A DNA stretch of 64,000 bases from Orbus sasakiae (GCF_039542345.1 NZ_BAABHY010000006.1:186001-250000), one strand, 5' to 3'; counted from the first letter of the stretch, positions 54,009 through 63,908 are shown. Notes: generated from the sequence alone by a model not told the origin. Numbers and translations: made by a program.

Positions 54009-54593
54009 ATGTATTTAAATGAGATCCGCAGTGAATTAAACCAAGCCGTAGACGTTTTAGCTAAATTTATTGGTGATGATAATAATATAAAAGCGATAGA
54101 ACAAGCTGCCGTGATGCTAGCTACATCATTTAAGCAAGGTGGTAAAGTGTTGTCTTGTGGTAATGGTGGTTCTAATTGTGATGCGATGCATTTTGCTGAA
54201 GAACTCACGGGTCGTTATCGGGATAATCGTCCTGCGTATCCCGCAATAGCCATTTCAGATGTGAGTCATGTTACCTGTGTTGGTAATGATTTTGGTTTTG
54301 ATGCCATTTTTTCGCGTTATGTCGAAGGTGTAGGGCAAAAAGGTGACGTGCTACTGGGTATATCAACTTCTGGTAATTCGGCTAATGTGATAAAGGCAAT
54401 CAATGCTGCGAAAGCCAAAGGTATGAAAGTCATTGCTTTAACAGGTAAAGATGGTGGTAAAATTAATGGACTTGCAGATATTGAAATTCGAGTTCCCCAT
54501 TTTGGTTATGCTGATCGCGTGCAAGAAATTCATATTAAGATCATCCATATTTTAATTTTACTGATTGAAAAAGAGATGGCGAAAACAGATTAA
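54009..54593 (+). CDS. gmhA: Sedoheptulose-7-phosphate isomerase
   Basis: First step of ADP-heptose synthesis for the lipopolysaccharide inner core. I place the start at ATG 54009 (MYLNEIRSEL), which matches E. coli length (194 against 192) and has GAG nine bases upstream; ATG 54003 is too close to it. SIS-domain motifs SCGNGGSNCDAMHFAEEL and GISTSGNSANV are intact, as is the C-terminal HIKIIHILI. yafJ follows 30 bp later, the same pair as in E. coli. Confidence 0.97.
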   Translation: MYLNEIRSELNQAVDVLAKFIGDDNNIKAIEQAAVMLATSFKQGGKVLSCGNGGSNCDAMHFAEELTGRYRDNRPAYPAIAISDVSHVTCVGNDFGFDAIFSRYVEGVGQKGDVLLGISTSGNSANVIKAINAAKAKGMKVIALTGKDGGKINGLADIEIRVPHFGYADRVQEIHIKIIHILILLIEKEMAKTD

Positions 54594-54623
54594 TCGATAA
54601 ACTCTTTAAATGGCAGGCTAATT

Positions 54624-55391
54624 ATGTGTGAATTATTGGGGATGAGTGCAAATGTTCCAACCGATATTTGCTTTAGTTTTAAAGGTCTTGCTAAACGGGG
54701 CGGTGATAAAGGCCCCCATAAAGATGGCTGGGGCATTGCTTTTTATGAGGGTAAAGGTTGCAGGACATTTAAAGATCCGCAACCTTGTAGCTATTCACCT
54801 ATTGCTAAGATGCTTGAAGATTACCCGATAAAGTCTGAATTAGTGATTGCTCACATTAGACAGGCTAACCGAGGTAAGATTGCATTAGAAAATACGCATC
54901 CTTTCACGCGGGAATTATGGGGTAAAAACTGGACGTTTGCGCATAATGGCCAATTAACAGGTTATAAGCAACTGGATACAGGGCGTTTTGACCCCATAGG
55001 GCAAACGGATAGTGAGTATGCATTTTGTTATATTTTAAATCAACTTCAGTCACGTTACCCAACTAAACCAAGACATTGGCCTTCAGTCTTTCGTTTTATA
55101 AAACAGTGTGCAGACAAACTAAACCAGTTTGGCGTATGTAATTTATTATTATCTGATGGTCAATTTTTGTTCTCATATTGTTCAACTCATCTTTATTGGA
55201 TTACGCGTAAAGCCCCATTTGGTAAAGCAAAATTAGTTGATGAAGATGTTGAAATTGATTTTCAAAAGCATACGACACCAAATGATGTTGTTACCGTCAT
55301 TACGACGCGCCCGTTAACATCAAACGAAGATTGGCATAAAATAAAAACAGGGCAAGCACATCTGTTTAAACTGGGTGAGAAAATTTTTTAA
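54624..55391 (+). CDS. yafJ: Class II glutamine amidotransferase YafJ
   Basis: A 255-residue Ntn-type glutaminase, the exact E. coli YafJ length. C2 (MCELLGMSAN) is the predicted nucleophile; KDGWGIAFYEG, AHIRQANRG, HPFTRELWG and FAHNGQLTGY complete the active site. No synthase domain is fused, so the acceptor of ammonia is unknown, as in E. coli. It ends one base before the convergent mdtH stop, leaving no room for a separate terminator. Confidence 0.93.
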   Translation: MCELLGMSANVPTDICFSFKGLAKRGGDKGPHKDGWGIAFYEGKGCRTFKDPQPCSYSPIAKMLEDYPIKSELVIAHIRQANRGKIALENTHPFTRELWGKNWTFAHNGQLTGYKQLDTGRFDPIGQTDSEYAFCYILNQLQSRYPTKPRHWPSVFRFIKQCADKLNQFGVCNLLLSDGQFLFSYCSTHLYWITRKAPFGKAKLVDEDVEIDFQKHTTPNDVVTVITTRPLTSNEDWHKIKTGQAHLFKLGEKIF

Positions 55392-55392
55392 T

Positions 55393-56604
55393 TTAGCTGA
55401 TTTTTTTTGCATTGGTACGAACCATGGGCGGTTCATTTTTGAACAAGTATTGTAAGTAGCACAATGTGGTCAAACCAATAAGACCTAGTACATACCAAGG
55501 TAGGGTTGGCAAATCAATTTTTATAGCAATATCATATAGCCAACCGGCCCCAGTGTAGCCAATAAACCCTCCTAAAGCTAGCCCTAAGCGGCTAAATCCC
55601 ATATAACTGCCTTTTGCTCGTGGGTTAGCTAAAATCGTGCTTAATGTTTCTCTTGCGGGTTCTGCAATGATCGCACCAAAGTAAAAAAGCGCAATCAGTA
55701 TAAAGAGTAGTGTTAACTGTGTGGCAAATGCGATAGTTATAAATCCCACGGTCATTAATAAGAGTCCAAATTTGAGCCGTTGATCAAGCCTAAAATATTT
55801 TTCACTGAAGCGAGCGAGCGGGTAAAGTAGTGTGAGTGAAATTACCGCTTGAATTGCATACATCCATTTGACATAACTAGGGCTTCCCGCTATTTTTGTG
55901 ACAGTGAGCGGTAACATCAACATGACTTGTACCCACAAAATATAGTATCCCGTTAACGACCAGACATAAGCAGTAAATTTTTTATCCTTAATGACCATTT
56001 TCATGCCACCGACTATCGGTACTTTACCCAATGCGATGTGATAAGCCGGCAAATAAATTAGATTAAAAATCCCACAACAGAAGAAAACAAGAGCGCCAAG
56101 CCAGCAGACGAGTTGGAAATCATAATCAATTAACCAGCCACCAATTAATGCACCAATAACCGCCCCAGCATTATCTTGAATCATTAATAACGAAATGAAT
56201 CTACCGCGTTCGTGTGGACGGGTAAATTTAATGGCGAGTCCCATCCTAGGTGGATCAAATAATAAGCCACCTAATGCTGAGAGCAGGCATGATACAATCA
56301 GTATCCAGGGTTCAATCGCCAATGCCATTGAAACAAAGCCGATACAACGTAAAAACATACCAGCGATAATCATTGGCTTTGCACCAAAGCGATCAGCTAT
56401 GGCCCCGCCAATCAATCCGAAGCCTTGTTGCACGAATTGTCTAAAGCCAAGCGCAAAACCAACAAAGAGTGCACTCCAGCCGATTTGACCAACAAAATGT
56501 GTCGATACTAGCGGAAAGACAACATAAAATCCCAGTACAATAAATAAGTTATCTAACAGTAATATTGTTTTACCCATTTTACGGGCTTGGGATGGTATCG
56601 GCAT
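55393..56604 (-). CDS. mdtH: MFS multidrug efflux transporter MdtH
   Basis: A 403-residue major facilitator of the DHA1 type with twelve predicted helices. The loop motif GGAIADRFGAKPMI, SALGGLLFDPPR and AEPARETLS match E. coli MdtH (402 residues), which raises resistance to fluoroquinolones when overexpressed. Its start codon follows the mgsA stop directly, so the two form a leftward operon, unlike E. coli, where they are not paired as far as I recall. Confidence 0.93.
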   Translation of the reverse strand: MPIPSQARKMGKTILLLDNLFIVLGFYVVFPLVSTHFVGQIGWSALFVGFALGFRQFVQQGFGLIGGAIADRFGAKPMIIAGMFLRCIGFVSMALAIEPWILIVSCLLSALGGLLFDPPRMGLAIKFTRPHERGRFISLLMIQDNAGAVIGALIGGWLIDYDFQLVCWLGALVFFCCGIFNLIYLPAYHIALGKVPIVGGMKMVIKDKKFTAYVWSLTGYYILWVQVMLMLPLTVTKIAGSPSYVKWMYAIQAVISLTLLYPLARFSEKYFRLDQRLKFGLLLMTVGFITIAFATQLTLLFILIALFYFGAIIAEPARETLSTILANPRAKGSYMGFSRLGLALGGFIGYTGAGWLYDIAIKIDLPTLPWYVLGLIGLTTLCYLQYLFKNEPPMVRTNAKKIS

Positions 56605-57063
56605 TTATTTTACCCTTTCAGCTAAATATCTCTGATAATCTGGAATATCAATGGTGACTTCGTTGGTAAAAATTTGTGACTGAACCAATGCATTAGCCGT
56701 TGCTTGATTAGTGGCGACCGGAATGTTCCACACTGTTGCTAGCCTTAATAAGGCCTTCACGTCAGGATCGTGGGGAACAGCATTTAAAGGATCCCAAAAA
56801 AAGATCAAAATATCGATTTTCCCTTCAGCAATCAATGCACCAATTTGTTGGTCACCACCCATTGGGCCGCTTAACATCGCTTTAACTTCTAAGCCTGTTT
56901 CATTCTTAATAAGTGTCCCAGTCGTTCCTGTTCCACATAAGTGATGATGTGAGAGCTCTTCTTTATTTGATTTACACCAGTTTAATAATGCTGTTTTTAA
57001 ATGGTCATGTGCAACGAGGGCAATATTCTTTTTAGCTTTCAAAGTACGCGTTGTAAATTGCAT
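56605..57063 (-). CDS. mgsA: Methylglyoxal synthase
   Basis: Converts dihydroxyacetone phosphate to methylglyoxal and phosphate, a bypass relieving sugar-phosphate stress. All 152 residues align with E. coli MgsA, with catalytic H19, D71 (GPMGGDQQIG), H98 and D101 (VPHDPD). mdtH starts immediately after its stop, which suggests translational coupling. Confidence 0.98.
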   Translation of the reverse strand: MQFTTRTLKAKKNIALVAHDHLKTALLNWCKSNKEELSHHHLCGTGTTGTLIKNETGLEVKAMLSGPMGGDQQIGALIAEGKIDILIFFWDPLNAVPHDPDVKALLRLATVWNIPVATNQATANALVQSQIFTNEVTIDIPDYQRYLAERVK

Positions 57064-57169
57064 AAAATCTTATCCTAATTCCATACTGTTTATACAGGTT
57101 TTATCAGAGTTTATAACAAAGTGCAAGAGACGATAAATAAAAATACAGAGAAACGATGACAGGTAAAGA

Positions 57170-57190
57170 AAAAGGCACCGAAGTGCCTTT
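57170..57190 (-). terminator. Terminator of the porin gene
   Basis: Read leftward, AAAGGCAC-TTCG-GTGCCTTT with following T residues is a strong UUCG-loop terminator just after the porin stop. Confidence 0.93.
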
Positions 57191-57217
57191 CATACTAACT
57201 GATCTGTTAACAGATAA

Positions 57218-58213
57218 TTAGAATTGGTAGATTAAACCTAATGCTAAAGTATCTTTGTAATCAGAAGGTGATTTAGATTCTTTAAGTAAGTTGATTTTGT
57301 AGTCAACGATTGCAGTTAAGTTTTTGTTGAAGTCATATTGCATACCAACTTCTACATATTTAGCTAGGTCTCTGTTTGTACCTGAGCTTTTATCTTTATG
57401 TTGAACATAAGCTAAAGATGGAGTTAAACGACCCACTTCAAAGTCAATACCGTATTGAGCAACAAACTCAACACCACGGATTTTCTTTTCATCTTGTTTA
57501 GAGTGGTTATAGATAGCACCTAAATATAGGTTGTTTGCATCATAGTTAATACCAGCGATGTAAGATTTAGCTTTGTCATCACCTGCAGTTTGTGCATAAC
57601 CAGCACCAACTGTTAAACCAGTATCAAGGATTGCATACTGTGCATTTAAACCATAAGCTTCTTTATCAGAACTTAATTCTTCAGCAACTTTAGCACTGTT
57701 TGAATCAGCATATTGCGCAGCAAAGCTTAAACCTTCAACCACACCGAAGAAATCGCTGTTACGGTAAGTTAACACACCTGAAGTACGTTTACCTAAAACA
57801 ACATAACTAGTTGAATCACCACCGAACTCAGGTAATACGTCAGTATAACCAGTGATTGCTTTTAATACGCCGTCATTTTTACCATAGTCTAAAGAACCAA
57901 CTTGACCAAAGTTTAAACCAGCGAATGCATAACGCACTTCTTTAACACCATCAGTGTTGTATTCGAATTCAGCACGGCCATAACCTGATAGTGAATCAGT
58001 TACTTGAGTTTCACCAGTGAAACCTAAACGTGCAGTAGTTTTGTCGCCTTCGTCGTTACCATTTTTAGCTTTTTCGCCAATATAGTTAAGTGCATAAACA
58101 CGACCATTTACGTTTAATTTGTTGCCGTCTTTGTTCCAGATTTCGATAGACGCATTTGCTGCACCAGCAACTAAAAGTGCTGGGATAGCGATAGCTAGTA
58201 GATTACGTTTCAT
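57218..58213 (-). CDS. General trimeric porin, OmpF/OmpC type
   Basis: Outer-membrane diffusion channel. The 331-residue precursor has a signal peptide ending at ANA (residue 21), a start of the mature chain IEIWNKDGNKLNVNGRV typical of enterobacterial porins, the loop 3 segment DVLPEFGGDST that narrows the pore, and a terminal phenylalanine (YQF) recognised by BamA. It is shorter than OmpF (362), probably in extracellular loops. Gene order porin-asnS-pncB-pepN equals the E. coli ompF locus, so it is likely the ompF orthologue by position. Confidence 0.93.
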   Translation of the reverse strand: MKRNLLAIAIPALLVAGAANASIEIWNKDGNKLNVNGRVYALNYIGEKAKNGNDEGDKTTARLGFTGETQVTDSLSGYGRAEFEYNTDGVKEVRYAFAGLNFGQVGSLDYGKNDGVLKAITGYTDVLPEFGGDSTSYVVLGKRTSGVLTYRNSDFFGVVEGLSFAAQYADSNSAKVAEELSSDKEAYGLNAQYAILDTGLTVGAGYAQTAGDDKAKSYIAGINYDANNLYLGAIYNHSKQDEKKIRGVEFVAQYGIDFEVGRLTPSLAYVQHKDKSSGTNRDLAKYVEVGMQYDFNKNLTAIVDYKINLLKESKSPSDYKDTLALGLIYQF

Positions 58214-58352
58214 TTTATACCCTCATTGGTGTTGTTATTAAGACACCTGCCACTGCTCTAGGTTATTACCGTTGAGAGTTTGGTGTCAGTTGTTATTAAT
58301 GACCACTCACCATAAGTAATCATTGATTTGTTTTACAGTTATACAAATTATA
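58214..58352 (-). promoter_or_regulatory. Porin promoter and long 5' leader
   Basis: On the leftward strand a TATAAT (complement of 58347-58352) with TTGATT 15 bases before it precedes a leader of about 125 bases ending GAGGGTATAAA before the ATG. Long leaders are usual targets of small RNAs in porin mRNAs. OmpR sites cannot be assigned by eye. Confidence 0.5.
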
Positions 58353-58375
58353 TTGAATTTTTTTTAAAATCAAGT

Positions 58376-58402
58376 GAACTTTTCATAAAATAGACTGTCT
58401 AA
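58376..58402 (+). promoter_or_regulatory. Sigma-E-like promoter between porin and asnS
   Basis: GAACTT (58376-58381), 16-base spacer, TCTAA (58398-58402) matches the sigma-E consensus. It points rightward, away from the porin, toward a hairpin at 58425-58460, defining a possible transcript of about 55-65 nt with no coding capacity. Consensus match only. Confidence 0.4.
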
Positions 58403-58424
58403 TCGTAAAACCACATCTATTTGC

Positions 58425-58460
58425 TTAAAAAACGAGCAAAATTGCTACTCGTTTTATATT
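58425..58460. terminator. Terminator after asnS
   Basis: AAACGAG / CTCGTTT with an inner GCAA/TTGC repeat is flanked by A-rich and T-rich tracts on both sides. It can terminate asnS leftward and any rightward transcript. Confidence 0.8.
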
Positions 58461-58476
58461 TTATTTTTCATTTGAC

Positions 58477-59880
58477 TTAAAAATTCGCATTTCTTGGTGT
58501 TCTCGGGAACGGGATAACATCGCGTACATTTTGTACTCCTGTAATGTACACAATCAGACGCTCAAACCCTAAACCAAATCCTGAATGTGGTACAGTACCA
58601 TAACGACGTAGATCTCGATACCACCAGTAATCTTCTTTGTTGAGCCCCATTTCATCCATACGTTTATCAAGCATATCTAGACGCTCTTCACGCTGTGATC
58701 CCCCGATAATTTCACCAATACCAGGCGCCAAGACATCCATTGCAGCGACGGTTTTACCATCTTCATTCATTCGCATATAAAAAGCTTTAATGTCTTTTGG
58801 ATAGTTTTTAACAACCACTGGCGCTTTAAAATGTTTTTCGGCTAAATAACGTTCATGTTCGGAAGCTAAGTCAATTCCCCAACTAACTGGATTTTCAAAT
58901 GTGGCATCACAGTTTTGAAGTATTGTAATTGCATCGGTATAATCAACTTGCGCGAAGTCAGAACTGATAAAACTTTCTAAACGAGTGATCGCTTCTTTAT
59001 CAATATGCTCGGCAAAAAATGCCATATCATCGGCACGTTTTTCTAATACCGTTTTAAAAACATACTTGAGCATATCTTCGGATAGTTTGGCCACATCATC
59101 AAGATCAGCAAAAGCGACTTCCGGTTCCATCATCCAAAATTCTGCTAAATGACGAGTTGTATTTGAGTTTTCAGCACGGAATGTTGGACCAAAAGTATAA
59201 ACTTTTGATAAAGCACATGCATACGTTTCAGCATTTAATTGTCCTGAAACCGTTAAAAATGCTTCTTTACCAAAGAAATCTTTATCAAAATCAATTTTTC
59301 CTGCATCCGTTCTTGGTAAATTTAATAGATCAAGTGTTGAGACGCGGAACATTTCGCCAGCACCTTCGGTATCTGATGCGGTGATGATTGGCGTTGATAA
59401 CCAAAAAAAACCACGTTCATCGAAAAATTGGTGAATCGCTTGTGCTAATGTGTGACGAACACGGGTAATTGCACCAACAATATTGGTACGCGCTCGTAAA
59501 TGAGCCACTTCACGTAAATATTCTATCGAGTGACGTTTAGCTGCCATCGGGTAGGTATCGGGATCTTCGACAAATCCATAAACATCTACGGATGTCGCTT
59601 GAATTTCATATTGTTGTCCTTGACCTGGACTTTCAACCACTTTCCCGGTGACTTTAACCGAACAACCCGTGGTTAATTTTAATACGTCATGTTGATAATT
59701 GGCTAAGCTGCTTTCAACGACAGCTTGAATAGGATTAAAGCATGAACCGTCATAAATTGCTAAAAATGAAATGCCAGCTTTGGAATCGCGGCGAGTTCTA
59801 ATCCAGCCTTGGACAGTAACCGTACTGCCAACAGCAATTTTACCTTGTAATACATCTGTGATAGGTGCAATAACGCTCAT
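58477..59880 (-). CDS. asnS: Asparaginyl-tRNA synthetase
   Basis: Class IIb synthetase charging tRNA-Asn. The start at 59880 (MSVIAPITDV) gives 467 residues against 466 in E. coli; an in-frame ATG at 59895 adds METNK, but GGAA inside that stretch serves as a binding site for 59880. The N-terminal OB fold reads VTVQGWIRTRRDSKAGISFL; class II motif 2 FRAENSNTTRHLAEFWM and motif 3 GFGLGFERLIVYITG are intact. It follows pncB closely on the same strand. Confidence 0.98.
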   Translation of the reverse strand: MSVIAPITDVLQGKIAVGSTVTVQGWIRTRRDSKAGISFLAIYDGSCFNPIQAVVESSLANYQHDVLKLTTGCSVKVTGKVVESPGQGQQYEIQATSVDVYGFVEDPDTYPMAAKRHSIEYLREVAHLRARTNIVGAITRVRHTLAQAIHQFFDERGFFWLSTPIITASDTEGAGEMFRVSTLDLLNLPRTDAGKIDFDKDFFGKEAFLTVSGQLNAETYACALSKVYTFGPTFRAENSNTTRHLAEFWMMEPEVAFADLDDVAKLSEDMLKYVFKTVLEKRADDMAFFAEHIDKEAITRLESFISSDFAQVDYTDAITILQNCDATFENPVSWGIDLASEHERYLAEKHFKAPVVVKNYPKDIKAFYMRMNEDGKTVAAMDVLAPGIGEIIGGSQREERLDMLDKRMDEMGLNKEDYWWYRDLRRYGTVPHSGFGLGFERLIVYITGVQNVRDVIPFPRTPRNANF

Positions 59881-59905
59881 TTTGTTAGTTTCCATTATTC
59901 TTTAT

Positions 59906-61105
59906 TTAACTGTTTGTTACATTAAATGTTCTTTTTAACTCTTCGATAAAACCCGTATCTTGTGAAATGGTTTTACCAGGACTATCTGATAATTTTGCAA
60001 CAGATTGACCATTGCACTCAACTAATTTTATGACAATATTTAGCGATTTTGTATTCGATGATTCAGTCGTTGGAATATCGCATGCAAGGTGGCCACCCAT
60101 ACCAAATGATAGTTTAACACGATTGTGAAAATGACGGTAAATCTTAATCGAGCGATCAAAATTCAAACTGTCTGAGAAAACCAAGAGTTTGGTTTTCGGG
60201 TCAATTCCAAGTCGTTCATAATGGGCAATGGCTTTTTCACCCCATTCAATCGGGTCACCTGAATCATGGCGAAGTCCTTGATACTCGGTTGCAAAATGCA
60301 GATTAAAGTCATTTAAAAAGGCATCCATCGTAATACAATCAGTCAGCGCAATACCTAATGTATCTGGATACTCATCTAACCAAACCTGTAATGCTTTTGT
60401 TTGACAGTCAGCTAAATTTTCAACTAAACGTTGATGAGCTTGAAACCATTCATGGGCTTGAGTACCAACAGGCGTAAGTCCAAATTGATAAGCCAATAAA
60501 TAGTTACTGGTACTGGTAAACTGGGTAAAATGATCCTTTAAATAACCCACTACTGCTTTTTGTACTGCAAATGAATAACGCCTTCGGGTACCAAAATCCA
60601 TAAGATTAAATTCTGATAGATCAAGTCCATGAGTTTGTTCTTCAAATCGAGTAAGCTTGTCTTTTAAATGCTCAATCGCTTCTTTGACCCCAATATGTGG
60701 CGTCCGGTCACGATGAACAACTTCACTAATAACAGCTAATAAAGGGACTTCCCACAAAATGACATCTAACCAAGAGCCTTCAATACGAATAGCAAGTTGA
60801 CCATTATCATTTTGTATGTCGATTAATTGACTATCATAATGCCAGTTTTTAAGCCAATCTAAATAGTCTGTCTTAAAATAGGGGAGTGATTGCAAATAAA
60901 GGTATTCATCATCGGTAAGACGCAATGATGCCATCAAATTTATTTGATGTTTAATTTCATCAATATATTGACCTAATTGCTCTTGATTACGACAACGAAA
61001 TTCAGCGACGACAGTGACATCACGATAGTGATGGAAAACCGCTTGTTGCATATGTAATTTATAAGCATCAGTATCTAACAGCGATGTTAATATTGGTGAT
61101 TGCAT
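59906..61105 (-). CDS. pncB: Nicotinate phosphoribosyltransferase
   Basis: Salvages nicotinate to nicotinate mononucleotide in NAD synthesis. The 399 residues match E. coli PncB (400), with LDTDAYKLHMQQAVFHHY at the start, FGTRRRYSFAVQ, the regulatory-histidine region EYQGLRHDSGDPIEWGEKA, and FSDSLNF. It is divergent from pepN and upstream of asnS on the same strand. Confidence 0.97.
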   Translation of the reverse strand: MQSPILTSLLDTDAYKLHMQQAVFHHYRDVTVVAEFRCRNQEQLGQYIDEIKHQINLMASLRLTDDEYLYLQSLPYFKTDYLDWLKNWHYDSQLIDIQNDNGQLAIRIEGSWLDVILWEVPLLAVISEVVHRDRTPHIGVKEAIEHLKDKLTRFEEQTHGLDLSEFNLMDFGTRRRYSFAVQKAVVGYLKDHFTQFTSTSNYLLAYQFGLTPVGTQAHEWFQAHQRLVENLADCQTKALQVWLDEYPDTLGIALTDCITMDAFLNDFNLHFATEYQGLRHDSGDPIEWGEKAIAHYERLGIDPKTKLLVFSDSLNFDRSIKIYRHFHNRVKLSFGMGGHLACDIPTTESSNTKSLNIVIKLVECNGQSVAKLSDSPGKTISQDTGFIEELKRTFNVTNS

Positions 61106-61242
61106 GTAAATTGATTAATCGTATTTGCATGAAAAGTCCAATGATTATAGCAGAATAAAAATTAAGGAGTACATTATTTAATGATGATTATTGTTATTTC
61201 GTATAATATTGTGTCATTGTTTTCACTAAAATAGAGTTAATT

Positions 61243-63861
61243 ATGAGCCAACAACCGATTGTTAAATATCGTTTAGATTATACTAAACCTGATTTCACTA
61301 TTACTGATATTGATCTCGATTTTGATTTATCCGCTGATATCACGACAGTGACCGCAAGAAGTCGTGTCGTTAGACAAAACTCACACGCCACAACACTGGT
61401 ACTTGATGGTGAAGCACTAAAACTGATTTCAGTCAATATTAATGAACAACCTTGGCAAGATTATCAATTAACCGTAAATGGTATTGAAATCTATGGGGTG
61501 CCACCTGAGTTTACTCTGACCATTATTAATGAAATAAAGCCGATAGATAATACAGCATTAGAAGGTTTGTATGTTTCAGGTGATGCGTTATGTACACAAT
61601 GTGAAGCCGAAGGGTTTCGCCATATCACTTATTATCTGGATCGGCCGGATGTATTAGCTCGGTTTAGTACGCGTATCACGGCAAATAAAGCACAGTATCC
61701 CTATCTATTATCTAACGGGAACCGTATTGCACAAGGTGAATTAAATGATGGGCGCCATTTTGCACAATGGCAAGATCCCTTCCCTAAACCTTGCTATTTA
61801 TTTGCGTTAGTTGCTGGCGATTTTGATGTATTGCGTGATGTGTTTATCACACAATCTAAACGTCAAGTTGACTTAGAAATTTACGTTGATAAAGGTAATT
61901 TAGATCGGACTCAATGGGCTATGACCAGTCTCAAAAATTCAATGCGTTGGGATGAAACCCGTTTTGGACTTGAATATGATCTTGATATTTTTATGATTGT
62001 TGCCGTCGACTTTTTCAATATGGGGGCAATGGAGAATAAAGGTCTCAACATTTTTAACTCAAAATTCGTATTAGCTAAACCGACTACTGCAACCGATGAT
62101 GACTATTTAGGTATTGAAGGGGTCATTGGTCATGAGTATTTCCACAACTGGACGGGTAATCGTGTGACATGCCGCGATTGGTTTCAATTAAGCTTGAAAG
62201 AAGGACTAACCGTTTTCCGTGATCAAGAATTTAGTGCTGATTTAGGGTCACGAGCCGTAAAACGTATTGATGATGTTAAATTATTACGAACGGTGCAATT
62301 TACGGAAGACGCCAGCCCGATGGCTCATCCAATTCGACCTGACCAAGTCATTGAAATGAATAATTTTTATACGGTCACTGTCTACGAAAAAGGTGCAGAA
62401 GTCATTCGTATGCTGCATACCTTGTTAGGGGAAGAAAAGTTCCAAGCAGGTATGCGTTTATACTTTGAACGTCATGATGGTAGTGCCGCAACATGTGATG
62501 ATTTTGTGCAAGCGATGCAAGATGCGTCAGGTATTGATTTGACACATTTCAAGTTATGGTATAGCCAATCAGGAACACCACAGTTGATGGTTACAGACCA
62601 TTATGACCAAGCTTTGGGGCAGTATTGTTTGACGGTGAAACAAGTCACACCACCAACCGCCGATCAACATGATAAACAGCCTCTGCACATTCCCCTTGAT
62701 ATTGAATTATATCACGCTAATGGTGAGGTGATTCCATTACAATATCAAGGTAAGGTACTTGATAATGTATTAAATATTCACCATAGTGAGCAATCTTTTA
62801 CATTTGATCAGGTCAAGGAAAAACCGATTATTGCCTTATTGCGTGATTTTTCTGCTCCCGTCAAATTACACTATCATTATCATGATGATGAATTGATTTT
62901 TTTAATGCAAAATGCGACGAATGCTTTTAATCGTTACGATGCTGCTCAAATGCTGTTGGCAAAATACATTGCAATAAATGTGGATCATTATCAACACGCT
63001 CAACCATTCGTTTGTCCTGATAGTTTGCTTGATGCATTTCGGGGGATATTACTATCCGAATCACTTGACCCAGCGCTCATTGCACAAATTTTAACCCTAC
63101 CGTCTGAAAATGAAATTGCTAACCAATTTGATGTCGTTGATCCCGATGCGATTCATGCCGTGAGAGCTTTTTTGTTAGCCACATTTGCCAATGACATGTT
63201 TGATGAATTACTCGCACTTTATCGCCATCATTTGATGGCAGAGTACCAGATTGATCACACTCAAATGGCTAAACGCGCATTAAAAAACGGTTGTTTAAAT
63301 TTGTTGGCTTTTGCCAATGATAACGCATTGATTGATCAATTAGTGGTTAAGCAATATCAAGATGCCGATAATATGACAGACAGCCTAGCAGCATTAAATG
63401 CCGCTGTAAAAGCTCAGTTGCCAGCAAACAACCAATTATTACGTTCTTTTGATGATAAATGGCATCAAGATGGTTTGGTTATGGATAAATGGCTTATGCT
63501 ACAGGCAACCAGTCCGCAGCCTGATGCATTGGAAAATGTGAAAGCGTTACTCACTCACCGTTCATTCACATTAAATAATCCGAACCGCATTCGTGCTTTA
63601 ATTGGTGCATTTGTGAATCATAATCCGGTGGCGTTTCATGCTGCTGATGGTCGTGGTTATCAATTTTTAGTTGAGATGTTAACTGAACTTAATCAAAAAA
63701 ATCCGCAAGTCGCTTCGCGCTTAATTGATCCACTAATTCGTTTTAAACGCTATGATCAAAAACGTTCTGCATTAATGCAAAATGCATTGCAGCGTTTATT
63801 GAAACTCGATAACCTATCAAAAGATCTATATGAAAAAATAACCAAAGCATTAAATGTGTGA
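61243..63861 (+). CDS. pepN: Aminopeptidase N
   Basis: M1 zinc aminopeptidase, the main broad-specificity aminopeptidase for peptide turnover. The 872 residues (E. coli 870) carry the substrate motif GAMEN (261-265) and zinc site H297, E298, H301 and E320 (HEYFHNWTGNRVTCRDWFQL then KEGLTVFRD), with numbering identical to E. coli. A TATAAT at 61202-61207 lies 35 bp upstream. The stop is immediately followed by a promoter-like repeat. Confidence 0.98.
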   Translation: MSQQPIVKYRLDYTKPDFTITDIDLDFDLSADITTVTARSRVVRQNSHATTLVLDGEALKLISVNINEQPWQDYQLTVNGIEIYGVPPEFTLTIINEIKPIDNTALEGLYVSGDALCTQCEAEGFRHITYYLDRPDVLARFSTRITANKAQYPYLLSNGNRIAQGELNDGRHFAQWQDPFPKPCYLFALVAGDFDVLRDVFITQSKRQVDLEIYVDKGNLDRTQWAMTSLKNSMRWDETRFGLEYDLDIFMIVAVDFFNMGAMENKGLNIFNSKFVLAKPTTATDDDYLGIEGVIGHEYFHNWTGNRVTCRDWFQLSLKEGLTVFRDQEFSADLGSRAVKRIDDVKLLRTVQFTEDASPMAHPIRPDQVIEMNNFYTVTVYEKGAEVIRMLHTLLGEEKFQAGMRLYFERHDGSAATCDDFVQAMQDASGIDLTHFKLWYSQSGTPQLMVTDHYDQALGQYCLTVKQVTPPTADQHDKQPLHIPLDIELYHANGEVIPLQYQGKVLDNVLNIHHSEQSFTFDQVKEKPIIALLRDFSAPVKLHYHYHDDELIFLMQNATNAFNRYDAAQMLLAKYIAINVDHYQHAQPFVCPDSLLDAFRGILLSESLDPALIAQILTLPSENEIANQFDVVDPDAIHAVRAFLLATFANDMFDELLALYRHHLMAEYQIDHTQMAKRALKNGCLNLLAFANDNALIDQLVVKQYQDADNMTDSLAALNAAVKAQLPANNQLLRSFDDKWHQDGLVMDKWLMLQATSPQPDALENVKALLTHRSFTLNNPNRIRALIGAFVNHNPVAFHAADGRGYQFLVEMLTELNQKNPQVASRLIDPLIRFKRYDQKRSALMQNALQRLLKLDNLSKDLYEKITKALNV

Positions 63862-63908
63862 TTTTTATACTATAATTGCATGTTACGATAATATTTTAAC
63901 GAAAAAAA
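63862..63908 (+). repeat. Promoter-like repeat element, copy 3 (after pepN)
   Basis: TTTATA (63864-63869), 17-base spacer beginning CTATAAT, GATAAT (63887-63892), then TTTAACGAAA. The layout and flanks match copies 1 and 2, although the middle of the spacer differs. It begins right after the pepN stop and would start transcription about 55 bp before the next gene. Confidence 0.6.
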
